Part shown: positions 45,129 through 52,938 of the stretch, piece after piece | Layout of the letters: each line of letters starts with the position of its first letter | Numbering within the stretch: the first letter of the stretch is position 1 | Source: Flavobacteriaceae bacterium PS02293 | Lineage (GTDB): Bacteria; Bacteroidota; Bacteroidia; Flavobacteriales; Weeksellaceae | Length of the DNA stretch: 64,000 nt | Direction of reading: 5' to 3' | Assembly (NCBI GenBank): GCA_029960045.1 | Contig: JASCOV010000013.1 | Location: forward strand, 40,598 to 104,597 | Notes under the pieces: generated by a model | Databases searched by the model: none | Told to the model about the DNA's origin: nothing | The model's input: the letters and a program-made list of their open reading frames with translations, nothing else | Translations under genes and position numbers: made by a program

Positions 45129-46247
45129 ATGACTCAAGAATTTTTGGGAAATTCCCAATTTAACATATCAAACCAAGCGGTTTCCGTAAGCTGTCCGTCC
45201 AATATCGCATTGATAAAATATTGGGGAAAATACGAAAATCAAATTCCGGCAAATCCCAGCATCAGCTACACTTTGAACCATTGCAGAACCAACACCTCGA
45301 TGGAGTTTTTTGCAGGAGAAGAATTCTCCGTTCAGACTTTTTTGTCAGGAAACGAAGAGAATAAATTCGCTGAAAAAATTGAAAAATATTTCAAAAACAT
45401 CGAGCAATATCTGCCTTGGATTCTAAAAGGAAAATACATCATCAGAACAGAAAATACTTTTCCACACAGTTCTGGAATCGCAAGTTCCGCATCAGGTTTC
45501 GGAGCGATTGCAAAATGTCTGATGAACTTAGATGAAATTTTTTCAATTAAGGAAGGCTTCGAGAGCCTCAGCCTGACAGAAACTAATAGCCTTCGAGAAC
45601 CTCAAGCTGACAACCAACAACAGTCAACCATCAACCAAAAAGCTAGTTTTTTAGCAAGATTAGGAAGCGGAAGTGCTTGCAGAAGTCTTTACGAAGGTTT
45701 AGTAGTTTGGGGAAAAACTGAAGAGGTAGAAGGAAGTTCGGATTTGTTCGCAGTTCCTTACAATAACGACGATATTCATCCGATTTTCAAGAACTTCAAT
45801 GATTGGGTTTTGTTGATTCACGAAGGTCAAAAATCGGTTTCTTCGACTGTTGGTCACGGCTTGATGAACACCAATCCTTATGCTGAAAGACGTTTTCAGG
45901 AAGCTCACGAAAATTTCACCAAACTGAAAACAATTCTTTCATCGGGCGATATGGAAGGTTTCATCAAATTGGTTGAACACGAAGCGCTGACACTTCACGC
46001 AATGATGATGATGAGCGACCCTGCTTTTATCCTAATGCAAACGGGAACTTTACAAGTCATTAATAAAATTTGGGAATTTAGAAGAATTACTGGTTTAGCT
46101 TTGTTCTTCACATTAGATGCTGGAGCCAACGTTCATCTTCTTTTCCCGAATGATATCGACAACGAGAGAATCACAGATTTCATCAAAACAGAACTGATTC
46201 CGTTGACTCAAAAAGGTGGAGTAGTGAAAGATGTGATGAGGTTTTAA
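45129..46247 (+). CDS. mvaD: Diphosphomevalonate decarboxylase (GHMP kinase family) with an internal insert
   Basis: Last dedicated enzyme of the mevalonate pathway, converting mevalonate diphosphate to isopentenyl diphosphate with ATP. Motifs: PSNIALIKYWGK at the N-terminus, the phosphate-binding HSSGIASSASGFGA (113-126) and ARLGSGSACRS (176-186), and the C-terminal ALFFTLDAGANVHLL. Residues about 141-170 (KEGFESLSLT...QQQSTINQ) are an extra low-complexity segment encoded by repeat-like DNA, placed between the nucleotide loop helix and the catalytic GSGSACRS region. The frame is maintained, so the enzyme is probably functional with a surface loop. Confidence 0.93.
   Translation: MTQEFLGNSQFNISNQAVSVSCPSNIALIKYWGKYENQIPANPSISYTLNHCRTNTSMEFFAGEEFSVQTFLSGNEENKFAEKIEKYFKNIEQYLPWILKGKYIIRTENTFPHSSGIASSASGFGAIAKCLMNLDEIFSIKEGFESLSLTETNSLREPQADNQQQSTINQKASFLARLGSGSACRSLYEGLVVWGKTEEVEGSSDLFAVPYNNDDIHPIFKNFNDWVLLIHEGQKSVSSTVGHGLMNTNPYAERRFQEAHENFTKLKTILSSGDMEGFIKLVEHEALTLHAMMMMSDPAFILMQTGTLQVINKIWEFRRITGLALFFTLDAGANVHLLFPNDIDNERITDFIKTELIPLTQKGGVVKDVMRF
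45555..45612 (+). repeat. REP-like direct repeats inside mvaD
   Basis: Two 24-nt copies, at 45555-45578 and 45589-45612, match at 20 of 24 positions (shared core CTTCGAGA.CCTCA..CTGACA). The sequence resembles intergenic REP-type words, and the following CAACCAACAACAGTCAACC is like simple spacer repeats elsewhere in the window. Confidence 0.7.
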
Positions 46248-46312
46248 GAAGATGGAAGCTGGATGTTAGAAGTTGGAAGAGAATCACAAAATAATAATTA
46301 TCTACAAAGTTT

Positions 46313-46372
46313 GTCATTCCGAAGGAATCTAAACACAGAAGAACAAAGCAGTTTAGATTCCTTCGGAATGAC
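46313..46372. repeat. Palindromic repeat, long-loop copy
   Basis: Perfect 18-bp arms GTCATTCCGAAGGAATCT (46313-46330) / AGATTCCTTCGGAATGAC (46355-46372) around a 24-nt loop containing ACACAGAAGAA, shared with two other copies. Confidence 0.9.
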
Positions 46373-46405
46373 AATATTATGGAAAAAACTGTCTTATAAA
46401 ACAAA

Positions 46406-46732
46406 ATGAAAATGATTGAATTTCCAGAAGGAGCTTATACATTCTATGTTTATATTTTAACCAATAAAAACCGAACAGTTCTTTACACGGGAGTTACAAA
46501 CAATTTTCATATTAGATTGCATCAACATAAAGCCAAAACAAATCCAAGTAGCTTTACAGCAAAATATAATGTTGAGTTTTTAGTTCATTATGAAAAGTCT
46601 GATTGGATTCAACAAGCTATTGAACGTGAAAAAGAAATAAAGGATTTATCATGAAATAAAAAATTAGAATTGATAAGATTTCAGAATCCTAATTTGGAAT
46701 TTTTAAATCATTTGTTTCAACAACAATTTTAA
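46406..46732 (+). pseudogene. GIY-YIG nuclease-domain gene interrupted by a nonsense codon
   Basis: Codes for a small GIY-YIG superfamily protein: TFYVYILTNKNRTVLYTGVTNN contains the YVY...YTG pair, followed by the conserved Arg (IRLHQH) and Glu-containing AIEREKEIKDLS. A TGA at 46652-46654 interrupts the frame where the family normally continues with Arg; the in-frame remainder NKKLELIRFQNPNLEFLNHL matches the usual C-terminus and ends at TAA 46730-46732. A single CGA-to-TGA change explains it. The product of 82 residues may still fold, so loss of function is inferred. It is flanked on both sides by palindromic repeats. Confidence 0.8.
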
Positions 46733-46747
46733 GTAACCATAAATTTT

Positions 46748-46807
46748 GTCATTCCGAAGGAATCTCGACACAGAAGAATACAACAGTTTAGATTCCTTCG
46801 GAATGAC
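46748..46807. repeat. Palindromic repeat, long-loop copy
   Basis: Perfect 18-bp arms identical to the copy at 46313-46372, with a 24-nt loop. It lies 29 nt before the beta-lactamase start codon and hence inside its promoter or leader. Confidence 0.9.
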
Positions 46808-46836
46808 AAAATTGTGGATAATCAATAAAATTAATT

Positions 46837-47703
46837 ATGAAAAAACTTCCCCTATTATTTCTATTAATCATTTCTTTTTTCGGGAATGCACAAACCGTAA
46901 CAGAACCAACCAATCATTCCGCAGAATGGTCACAACCTTATGAACCTTTCAGAATTGTAGGGAATCTGTATTATGTTGGAACTTACGACTTGGCTTCGTA
47001 TCTCATCGTGACGAATAAAGGAAATATTCTTATCAATACAGGTTTGGCTGATTCTTACCTTCAAATCAAAGCGAATATTGAGAAGTTAGGATTCAAATAC
47101 AAAGACATCAAAATCCTGACTTTGACTCAAGCGCATTTTGACCATATGGGCGCAATGGCTGATATCAAAGCAGAAACAGGCGCAAAACTTTATGTTGACG
47201 AAGCGGAATTAGCAGAATTGAAATCCGGCGGAAAATCAGATTACGAATTAGGAAAATATGGTGTGACTTTTAAACCATTGACACCTGATTTTCTTTTAAA
47301 AAATAATGACAAAATCAAATTAGGAAACACGACTTTGACTTTGCTTCATCATCCAGGTCATACAAAAGGTTCTTGCAGTTTTATCTTCGAAACCAAAGAT
47401 AAAGACAGAAGTTATAAAGTTTTGATTGCGAATATGCCGTCCATCATCATCGACCACAAATTTTCTGATGTGAAAGCTTATCCAACTATTCAAAAAGATT
47501 ATGCTTACACTTTGGATGCGATGAAAAAACTTGATTTCGATGTTTGGGTGGCTTCTCACGCAAGTCAATTCGATATTCATAAAAAACGAAAAGAAGGCGA
47601 CGCTTACAATCCGAAACTGTTTATGGATAAAGAGAATTATTTCAAAGGTTTGAAAGAATTAAAAGAGGATTATTTGGAGAAAGTAAAAGAAGAATCGAAA
47701 TAA
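46837..47703 (+). CDS. GOB-like subclass B3 metallo-beta-lactamase
   Basis: Periplasmic zinc hydrolase of 288 residues, expected to open beta-lactam rings including carbapenems. Signal peptide about 1-18 (FFGNAQ). The zinc motif reads TQAHFDHMGAM, that is QxHxDH, with Gln in place of the usual first His, a hallmark of the GOB enzymes of Elizabethkingia. LLHHPGHTKGSCSF carries the next ligand His, and VWVASHASQFD the last. Much of the chain (e.g. EPFRIVGNLYYVGTYDLASY) follows GOB closely as I recall it. No mobile element surrounds it, only chromosomal repeats, so it looks intrinsic. Confidence 0.92.
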   Translation: MKKLPLLFLLIISFFGNAQTVTEPTNHSAEWSQPYEPFRIVGNLYYVGTYDLASYLIVTNKGNILINTGLADSYLQIKANIEKLGFKYKDIKILTLTQAHFDHMGAMADIKAETGAKLYVDEAELAELKSGGKSDYELGKYGVTFKPLTPDFLLKNNDKIKLGNTTLTLLHHPGHTKGSCSFIFETKDKDRSYKVLIANMPSIIIDHKFSDVKAYPTIQKDYAYTLDAMKKLDFDVWVASHASQFDIHKKRKEGDAYNPKLFMDKENYFKGLKELKEDYLEKVKEESK

Positions 47704-47737
47704 AACATATTCTTCATCGTTTTAAAATTAAAAAAGA

Positions 47738-48661
47738 ATGAAGAATAAATTTCTACTCTGCAACATCATTTTTATTTTCAGTCTGATTATTCTGTTCTTG
47801 AATGACCATTTTTTGAAATTACATTTTCACAATTGGTTTACGGGAAAATTATCTGATGTTGCTGGGATTGTTTTACTTCCATTTTTACTAACTTATTTCT
47901 TTCCAAAACTTCAGCAAAACTCTGTTTATATTACAGCCTTATTTTTTACGTTTTGGAAATCTCCTTATTCAGAAAAATTCATTGAAATCTATAATTTGTT
48001 TTCGCCAATTTCGATTCATAGAGTTGTAGATTATTCAGATTTGCTTGCTCTTATTTTTCTAATTATTCCTTATTATTTCATTAAAAATAAAAATAGAATC
48101 AAATTTTTTGAAATCGGAAAAATTTCTCCAGCTTTTGTTATTTTTCCAAGTATTTTGGTTTTGATGTCGACTTCACCATCACATTATTACAAGTATGTTC
48201 CTTACAATGGAAATTTGATTTTTGATAACTCAACATCTTTTATAATACCTAAAACAAAAGAAGAATTATTGGATGAGTTTAAAAAAAGAAACGTCAATGT
48301 ATATAAAGACACGACAAGAATTATTGCGGAAAACAAATGGAGATATTTTGAAGCAGTAAGTGTAAATCAGAAAAATCTTAACAATAATAAGGAAATCTTT
48401 AAGGTTGCAAACGACAGTGTAAAAGAATTGATTCTAAAAGAAATTGATAGAAGTAATGATTATAAGATTGATAAACTGAAATTAGATGACCAAACTATAG
48501 AGAATATACAGTTTTATATGTCAAAGGACGAAAGTGGTTCAGGAACTTCTTTTAGTTTGAAGTCAATGACAATCGAAAGGAATCTTAGAGAAGATAAAGT
48601 TGAAAGGAAGTTAAGAAAGGTTTATAAAAAATTATTGGAAGAAGAATTTAAAAAGTTTTAA
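47738..48661 (+). CDS. Membrane protein of unknown function
   Basis: A 307-residue protein with four predicted N-terminal membrane helices (about 5-21, 38-56, 88-112, 129-146) and a soluble C-terminal domain (about 150-307). The first loop HNWFTGKLSDVAGIVLLPFLL is a recognisable pattern of a family of uncharacterised membrane proteins. The C-terminal domain is Lys-rich and ends in a helical stretch (LREDKVERKLRKVYKKLLEEEFKKF). I cannot assign a function. The next gene starts one base after its stop codon, so the two are translationally close. Confidence 0.62.
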   Translation: MKNKFLLCNIIFIFSLIILFLNDHFLKLHFHNWFTGKLSDVAGIVLLPFLLTYFFPKLQQNSVYITALFFTFWKSPYSEKFIEIYNLFSPISIHRVVDYSDLLALIFLIIPYYFIKNKNRIKFFEIGKISPAFVIFPSILVLMSTSPSHYYKYVPYNGNLIFDNSTSFIIPKTKEELLDEFKKRNVNVYKDTTRIIAENKWRYFEAVSVNQKNLNNNKEIFKVANDSVKELILKEIDRSNDYKIDKLKLDDQTIENIQFYMSKDESGSGTSFSLKSMTIERNLREDKVERKLRKVYKKLLEEEFKKF

Positions 48662-48662
48662 A

Positions 48663-49040
48663 ATGAAAATCCACCACATCGCTATTATTTGCTCCAATTA
48701 CGAAGTTTCCAAAAAATTCTATACAGAAGTTTTAGGACTCAATATTATTCGTGAAGTTTATCGTGAAGCAAGGCAGTCTTACAAACTAGATTTAGCAATC
48801 GGAGAACATTATGTGATTGAGTTATTCTCTTTCCCAAATCCGCCAGCTCGACCTTCAAGACCAGAAAGTTGTGGCCTTCGTCATCTCGCTTTTTCAGTTG
48901 ACAATGTAGAAGAAAAACGAAATGAATTAATTCAAAAAGGTTTGGATTGCGAAGAAATCAGAATCGATGAATTCACAGATAAACGATTCTTTTTTACAAC
49001 TGACCCAGATGATTTGCCTTTGGAGTTTTACGAAAATTGA
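48663..49040 (+). CDS. VOC-family metalloprotein (YaeR/SMU1112c-like glyoxalase fold)
   Basis: Small cytoplasmic protein of 125 residues with the vicinal-oxygen-chelate fold. Putative metal ligands are the His in KIHHIAII (residues 4-5), the Glu in YVIELFSF, the His in CGLRHLAFSVD and the Glu in LPLEFYE, the order of glyoxalase-like enzymes. The PARPSRPESCGLRH stretch is characteristic of the YaeR group, whose substrate is not known. It directly follows the membrane-protein gene. Confidence 0.88.
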   Translation: MKIHHIAIICSNYEVSKKFYTEVLGLNIIREVYREARQSYKLDLAIGEHYVIELFSFPNPPARPSRPESCGLRHLAFSVDNVEEKRNELIQKGLDCEEIRIDEFTDKRFFFTTDPDDLPLEFYEN

Positions 49041-49094
49041 TATACCGAAATTATCAACTTTTATTTATAATTCATCATTAATAATTTTTAATTA

Positions 49095-49481
49095 CTAATG
49101 TGCGTAACCTGTCAGAAAACTAACGGTCATAATCGCTAGGACAATCAGTGAAATGATGACATAAGTGTAGTCTTTCTCTTTAAGATAGCCAATCAATGCA
49201 AAGATAATCCTTACCAATGGCGTTAAAATTAGGAACAAAATTCCAAGTTGAATGATAGCCATTCCTTCACCTTTCATTAACGAATTCCAAAACTGACCCC
49301 AGACTTTTTCGGAGGTCGTTCCCATATCTAAAAGTTTATACTTTTTAGGCATTACGAAGCCTTCCATAAAAAGTTTGATAAACCCTACCAAAGAAGTAAC
49401 AACGGAAAGTAGAACACCTAATCGCAAAAGATTCCCAACGGAACGATTAAGGTCAACGTCTGTAAATGGTTTTGTTCTCAT
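49095..49481 (-). CDS. DUF1634 membrane protein
   Basis: A 128-residue inner-membrane protein with three helices (about 20-38, 64-92, 104-124). The pattern NLLRLGVLLSVVTSLVGF and the later TPLVRIIFALIGYLKEKDYTYVIISLIVL fits DUF1634, a family that is regularly encoded beside TauE/SafE permeases and may be an accessory subunit. Its start codon overlaps the stop codon of the permease gene by one base, so the two are translationally coupled. Confidence 0.85.
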   Translation of the reverse strand: MRTKPFTDVDLNRSVGNLLRLGVLLSVVTSLVGFIKLFMEGFVMPKKYKLLDMGTTSEKVWGQFWNSLMKGEGMAIIQLGILFLILTPLVRIIFALIGYLKEKDYTYVIISLIVLAIMTVSFLTGYAH

Positions 49482-50311
49482 TAATGGAAATTTTTATTGA
49501 CACCGTTGTACATCATATAAATTGAAAGAATCGTGATTACGATTGCGAAAAATACTTTCAGCTTCTTTGTTTTAGAAATCATCAAAGTTTTAGAACCAAT
49601 GAAACTTCCCACAACCACACCAATCAAAACCGGCGCAGCAATTACAGGAATGATTTGACCTCTTTGGAAATAGATTAAAGCGCCCGCAACAGCAGTTACA
49701 CCAATCATAAAGTTACTTGTTGTCGTAGAAACTTTGAAAGGTAATTTCATCATATTATCCATTGCTAAAACCTTCAAAGCACCAGAGCCTATTCCTAAAA
49801 GTCCGGACATTGCGCCTGCAAAAACCATCATCAGAAATCCTGGAATCGTATTTCGGGAAGCGTAATGTTTGATGCGGTCTTTGTCTGGGAAAGTCCCGTA
49901 AAGTTTAAGTTTATCAGCTAAACTTCCTTTGATTAATTCTTCCTGATGGTCAGGTTTTCCTTTTAGATTTAGTAAAACAGTGAGAATTAGAATACTCGCA
50001 AAAATAATCCCGATTGTATTCGGATTCAGAAATCCTGAGACTAATGCACCGGAAACTGCTCCTGCTGTGGTCGCAATTTCCAGAAACATTCCGATTCGCA
50101 TATTGGTAAAACCTTCTTTCACAAAAGCAACAGCTGCGCCGGAAGACGTTCCGATAACTGAGATAAGGGAAGCGCCAATCGCATAATGCATCGGAACACC
50201 AAAACCAAGTGTGAGAAGAGGAATAATGATGACACCGCCACCCAGACCTGTAAGAGAACCCATCAATCCGGCAGCAATCGCTCCAATAAAGAGAATTATG
50301 ATTTCTGACAT
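49481..50311 (-). CDS. TauE/SafE family anion permease
   Basis: Inner-membrane transporter of 276 residues with eight or so helices in two repeats, each starting with a Gly-rich motif: GSLTGLGGGVIIIPLL near the N-terminus and AGAMSGLLGIGSGALKVLA near residue 165. The family exports sulfite, sulfoacetate and other sulfur-containing anions; the substrate here is not known. A -7 box ends only four bases before the ATG, so the mRNA may be nearly leaderless. Coupled to the DUF1634 gene downstream. Confidence 0.9.
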   Translation of the reverse strand: MSEIIILFIGAIAAGLMGSLTGLGGGVIIIPLLTLGFGVPMHYAIGASLISVIGTSSGAAVAFVKEGFTNMRIGMFLEIATTAGAVSGALVSGFLNPNTIGIIFASILILTVLLNLKGKPDHQEELIKGSLADKLKLYGTFPDKDRIKHYASRNTIPGFLMMVFAGAMSGLLGIGSGALKVLAMDNMMKLPFKVSTTTSNFMIGVTAVAGALIYFQRGQIIPVIAAPVLIGVVVGSFIGSKTLMISKTKKLKVFFAIVITILSIYMMYNGVNKNFH

Positions 50312-50315
50312 CCGA

Positions 50316-50323
50316 CAAATATA
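50316..50323 (-). promoter_or_regulatory. Candidate -7 promoter box of the TauE operon
   Basis: Minus strand TATATTTG, exact TAnnTTTG match, ending 4 nt before the ATG. Confidence 0.45.
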
Positions 50324-50458
50324 AAACCTTTGTGAAGATAAATTAAAGAATTTTTAATGTTTTTGATTCCGACAATATATACCGAATTGATAGGGAATGA
50401 AGGTTTTAGAGCTTTGATTTTATCTTATTTTGAAAAGACAAATCCAGCAAAAAATCTC

Positions 50459-50466
50459 TATTTTTG
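50459..50466 (+). promoter_or_regulatory. Candidate -7 promoter box
   Basis: TATTTTTG, exact TAnnTTTG match, 18 nt before the start of the NTF2-like gene. Confidence 0.5.
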
Positions 50467-50484
50467 TGAACAAATAATCTACAG

Positions 50485-50925
50485 ATGAAAATCGGAATTT
50501 TGTTATTAAGTATCCTTCCCATTTTTGGTTTTTCTCAAACATCAGAAGAGGATTTGGTGAAAACAATAGTTAATCAATTATTTAACGGAATGAAAGCTTC
50601 TGATTCTATATTGATTAAAAAATCATTTCACAAGAATGCTGTTTTGCAGACGATTACAAAAAGTTCGGAAGTGAAAAATGAAGGTATTAATGATTTCGCA
50701 ATCAGTATTTCCAAAACTGAAAAAGGAAGTCTGGATGAGAGAATTACTTTCTCAAACATCTTGATTGATGGAAATCTGGCTTCGGTTTGGACACCTTATG
50801 AATTTTATTACAAAGGTCAGTTTTCGCATTGTGGCGTCAATTCTTTTCAATTGGTAAAGTCGAATAACGAATGGAAAATCCAGTACATCATCGATACTAG
50901 AAGAAAAGATAATTGTAAGAATTAA
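50485..50925 (+). CDS. Exported NTF2-like protein
   Basis: A 146-residue protein with a signal peptide (about 1-18, IFGFSQ). The mature part has the cone-like NTF2/SnoaL-type layout: an N-terminal helix pair (EEDLVKTIVNQLFNGMKASDSILIKKSFHKNAVLQTI) followed by curved strands (SVWTPYEFYYKGQFSHCGVNSFQLVKSNNEWKIQYI). Proteins of this type are often called putative lumazine-binding; no binding residues can be singled out here. It is monocistronic, ending in a small hairpin. Confidence 0.78.
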   Translation: MKIGILLLSILPIFGFSQTSEEDLVKTIVNQLFNGMKASDSILIKKSFHKNAVLQTITKSSEVKNEGINDFAISISKTEKGSLDERITFSNILIDGNLASVWTPYEFYYKGQFSHCGVNSFQLVKSNNEWKIQYIIDTRRKDNCKN

Positions 50926-50935
50926 TATCAGTAAG

Positions 50936-50957
50936 AATGGGCTTTAGCCCATTTTTC
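50936..50957 (+). terminator. Short terminator hairpin, followed by a second hairpin
   Basis: AATGGGCT (50936-50943) / AGCCCATT (50946-50953), then T residues. A second hairpin with the same CTTTAG core, TTTGACT / AGTCAAA, lies at 50972-50987. Confidence 0.7.
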
Positions 50958-51018
50958 GATTAGAAAAATAATTTGACTTTAGTCAAAATATATTTAAATA
51001 AATTAAAAAAGAAAGAAA

Positions 51019-52131
51019 ATGAAAATCGGAATTTTAGGAGGTGGACAACTTGGAAGAATGTTCATTCAGGAAGCATTGAAATATGATGATGAATTCTATG
51101 TTCTTGACCCAAACCCGGAATGTTCTTGTGCTAATATTTCACACTTCACAAGAGGAGATTTCAATGATTATGACACGGTTTTGGAATTTGGAATGGACAA
51201 AGATGTTGTAACGATTGAAATAGAACACGTGAATGCAGATGCGCTTGAAGAGCTCGAAAATCAAGGTGTGAAAGTAGTTCCAAATTCTAAAATTATTAAA
51301 ATCATTCAGCAGAAGATTCTTCAAAAACAATTTTATGAAGAAAACAGAATTCCTTCTCCAGAATTCGAAATTATGGATGGAAGTGAAGACGAAATCAAAA
51401 TCCAAATCCCTTTCGTTCAAAAACTGAATACAGGCGGTTATGATGGAAAAGGCGTTCAATTACTTCGTTCTAATGACGATTGGAGAAACCTTTGGACTCA
51501 GGAATCTGTTTTGGAAAATCTTGTAGATATTGATAAAGAATTATCCGTAATTGTTGCTAAAAACGAAAATGAAGAAATCAAAACATTTCCTGTGACAGAA
51601 ATGGTTGCAGACCCAAAACTGAATCTTCTGGATTTTAATATTTGTCCGGCTGATATTTCTAATGAAACCCAAAAGCAGATTGATGTAATTGCAACTCAAT
51701 TCATCAAAAGTGCAGATTCTGCAGGGCTTTTTGCTATTGAATTATTTCTTGATAAAAACGGAAAAGTTTGGGTAAACGAGACGGCGCCAAGACTCCATAA
51801 TTCTGGACATCAATCACAAGAAGGTAATGCCAATTCCCAGTTTGAACAGTTTTACAGAGTGGTGACAAATCTACCTTTGGCTGATACGGATGCTTTCGGA
51901 TTTTCAGGAATGTTGAATCTTGTTGGTGAAGAAAACTATTCTGGAAAAGTAAAATACCAGGGTCTTGAAGAGGTTTTAAAATTACCAAAAACCTACGTTC
52001 ATCTTTACGGAAAAACTGAGACAAAACCTGGACGAAAAATGGGACACATCAATGTTCTGGCAGATTCCAGAGAAGAATTGATGGGGAAATTGATCCATAT
52101 CAAATCATTAGTGAAAGTGATTTCGAAATAA
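51019..52131 (+). CDS. purK: N5-carboxyaminoimidazole ribonucleotide synthase
   Basis: Purine biosynthesis enzyme of 370 residues that carboxylates aminoimidazole ribonucleotide with ATP and bicarbonate. ATP-grasp fold: GILGGGQLGRM at the N-terminus, IEIEHVNADALEEL, the glycine loop NTGGYDGKGVQ, and the metal-binding WVNETAPRLHNSGH. Its product is used by PurE, encoded 3.2 kb downstream and separated by four other genes; in many bacteria purE and purK are adjacent. Confidence 0.97.
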   Translation: MKIGILGGGQLGRMFIQEALKYDDEFYVLDPNPECSCANISHFTRGDFNDYDTVLEFGMDKDVVTIEIEHVNADALEELENQGVKVVPNSKIIKIIQQKILQKQFYEENRIPSPEFEIMDGSEDEIKIQIPFVQKLNTGGYDGKGVQLLRSNDDWRNLWTQESVLENLVDIDKELSVIVAKNENEEIKTFPVTEMVADPKLNLLDFNICPADISNETQKQIDVIATQFIKSADSAGLFAIELFLDKNGKVWVNETAPRLHNSGHQSQEGNANSQFEQFYRVVTNLPLADTDAFGFSGMLNLVGEENYSGKVKYQGLEEVLKLPKTYVHLYGKTETKPGRKMGHINVLADSREELMGKLIHIKSLVKVISK

Positions 52132-52168
52132 AGATAAAATCTTAGAGTCTGTTTATTTGATATGTTTA

Positions 52169-52188
52169 ATTAATAATCGATTATTAAT
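52169..52188. promoter_or_regulatory. 20-bp perfect palindrome, possible operator
   Basis: ATTAATAATCGATTATTAAT is self-complementary over all 20 bases. It lies 88 nt upstream of the -33 element of the VGIG-gene promoter. The sequence is AT-rich, so chance is possible. Confidence 0.35.
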
Positions 52189-52275
52189 AGTGATTTATGT
52201 TTTCGTTTTTTATGTGGTTCTTTCCAACTGATTGATTTTCAATTGTAGATTGAGAAAAAAATCTTTTATTAATAG

Positions 52276-52303
52276 TTTGGTTTTGTATTTTTTTATACAT
52301 TTG
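52276..52303 (+). promoter_or_regulatory. Candidate promoter of the three VGIG surface-protein genes
   Basis: TTTG (52276-52279), 16-nt spacer, TACATTTG (52296-52303), an exact TAnnTTTG box 15 nt before the ATG at 52319. Confidence 0.6.
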
Positions 52304-52318
52304 CACAAACACAAATTG

Positions 52319-52930
52319 ATGAGAGACAAATTTTATTTATCTCTTGCTGCATTATTATTTATTTCTACAAATGCACAAGTAGGTATCGGTATTAATACCG
52401 CTCAGCCAAGAACTGACCTAGACGTAAACGGCAGTTTCAAATCCGATAACATTATTGCAGGAACTGTCGACCAGATCGGCTTAGATGAAAAGGACAGGTA
52501 TCTGTTGCTTACTCAGAATATTTCTGATAACAGTATCAAAAAAATTGACCCAAGGGTTCCCGGCAGTCCCGGAATTGCAACTATTGCTACATATAAACTT
52601 ACTAATGTTGGTGGAGATTGGGTAGAGCAATTCAATACAAGGATTAATACGACAGATTTTGCAGTAGTCATTCTATCTGCTTATTTTGACAGAGATCTAT
52701 CTTTGGGAACTTCCGGTATTTTGGCAATGCCATCTTTCGGAGTTAGAAATATTGGAGGATTCTGGAATTTGTATGCAGATTATTCGGGGATGTCTTCTTT
52801 ATCGAACGGCACTTGGACTTTCGTCTGTGCAATCTATCCCAAAACCTACGTTAAACTTTTTGGAGAAAGAACCAAAAATCTTGGTAATACTTCTTCGGGA
52901 ACTGAAGCTACACCAATTTTAAATCCATAA
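52319..52930 (+). CDS. Secreted VGIG-type protein, paralogue 1
   Basis: From the ATG at 52319 the product has 203 residues, with a signal peptide ending ISTNAQ; the upstream frame extension overlaps the promoter and is rejected. Directly after the signal comes VGIGINTAQPRTDLDVNG, the VGIGTxxPxxxLDVxG motif that opens many Bacteroidota surface proteins and resembles phage tail-fibre beta segments. The remainder is beta-rich with no catalytic motif and no T9SS domain. It shares its layout with the next two genes, 8 nt and 19 nt apart, so the three form an operon of diverged paralogues. Confidence 0.75.
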   Translation: MRDKFYLSLAALLFISTNAQVGIGINTAQPRTDLDVNGSFKSDNIIAGTVDQIGLDEKDRYLLLTQNISDNSIKKIDPRVPGSPGIATIATYKLTNVGGDWVEQFNTRINTTDFAVVILSAYFDRDLSLGTSGILAMPSFGVRNIGGFWNLYADYSGMSSLSNGTWTFVCAIYPKTYVKLFGERTKNLGNTSSGTEATPILNP

Positions 52931-52938
52931 AAACACCA

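Noticed and set aside
44268..47000. Composite transposon carrying the beta-lactamase
   Set aside because: Repeats flank several genes, but there is no transposase or target duplication, and the enzyme type is normally chromosomal in this group.
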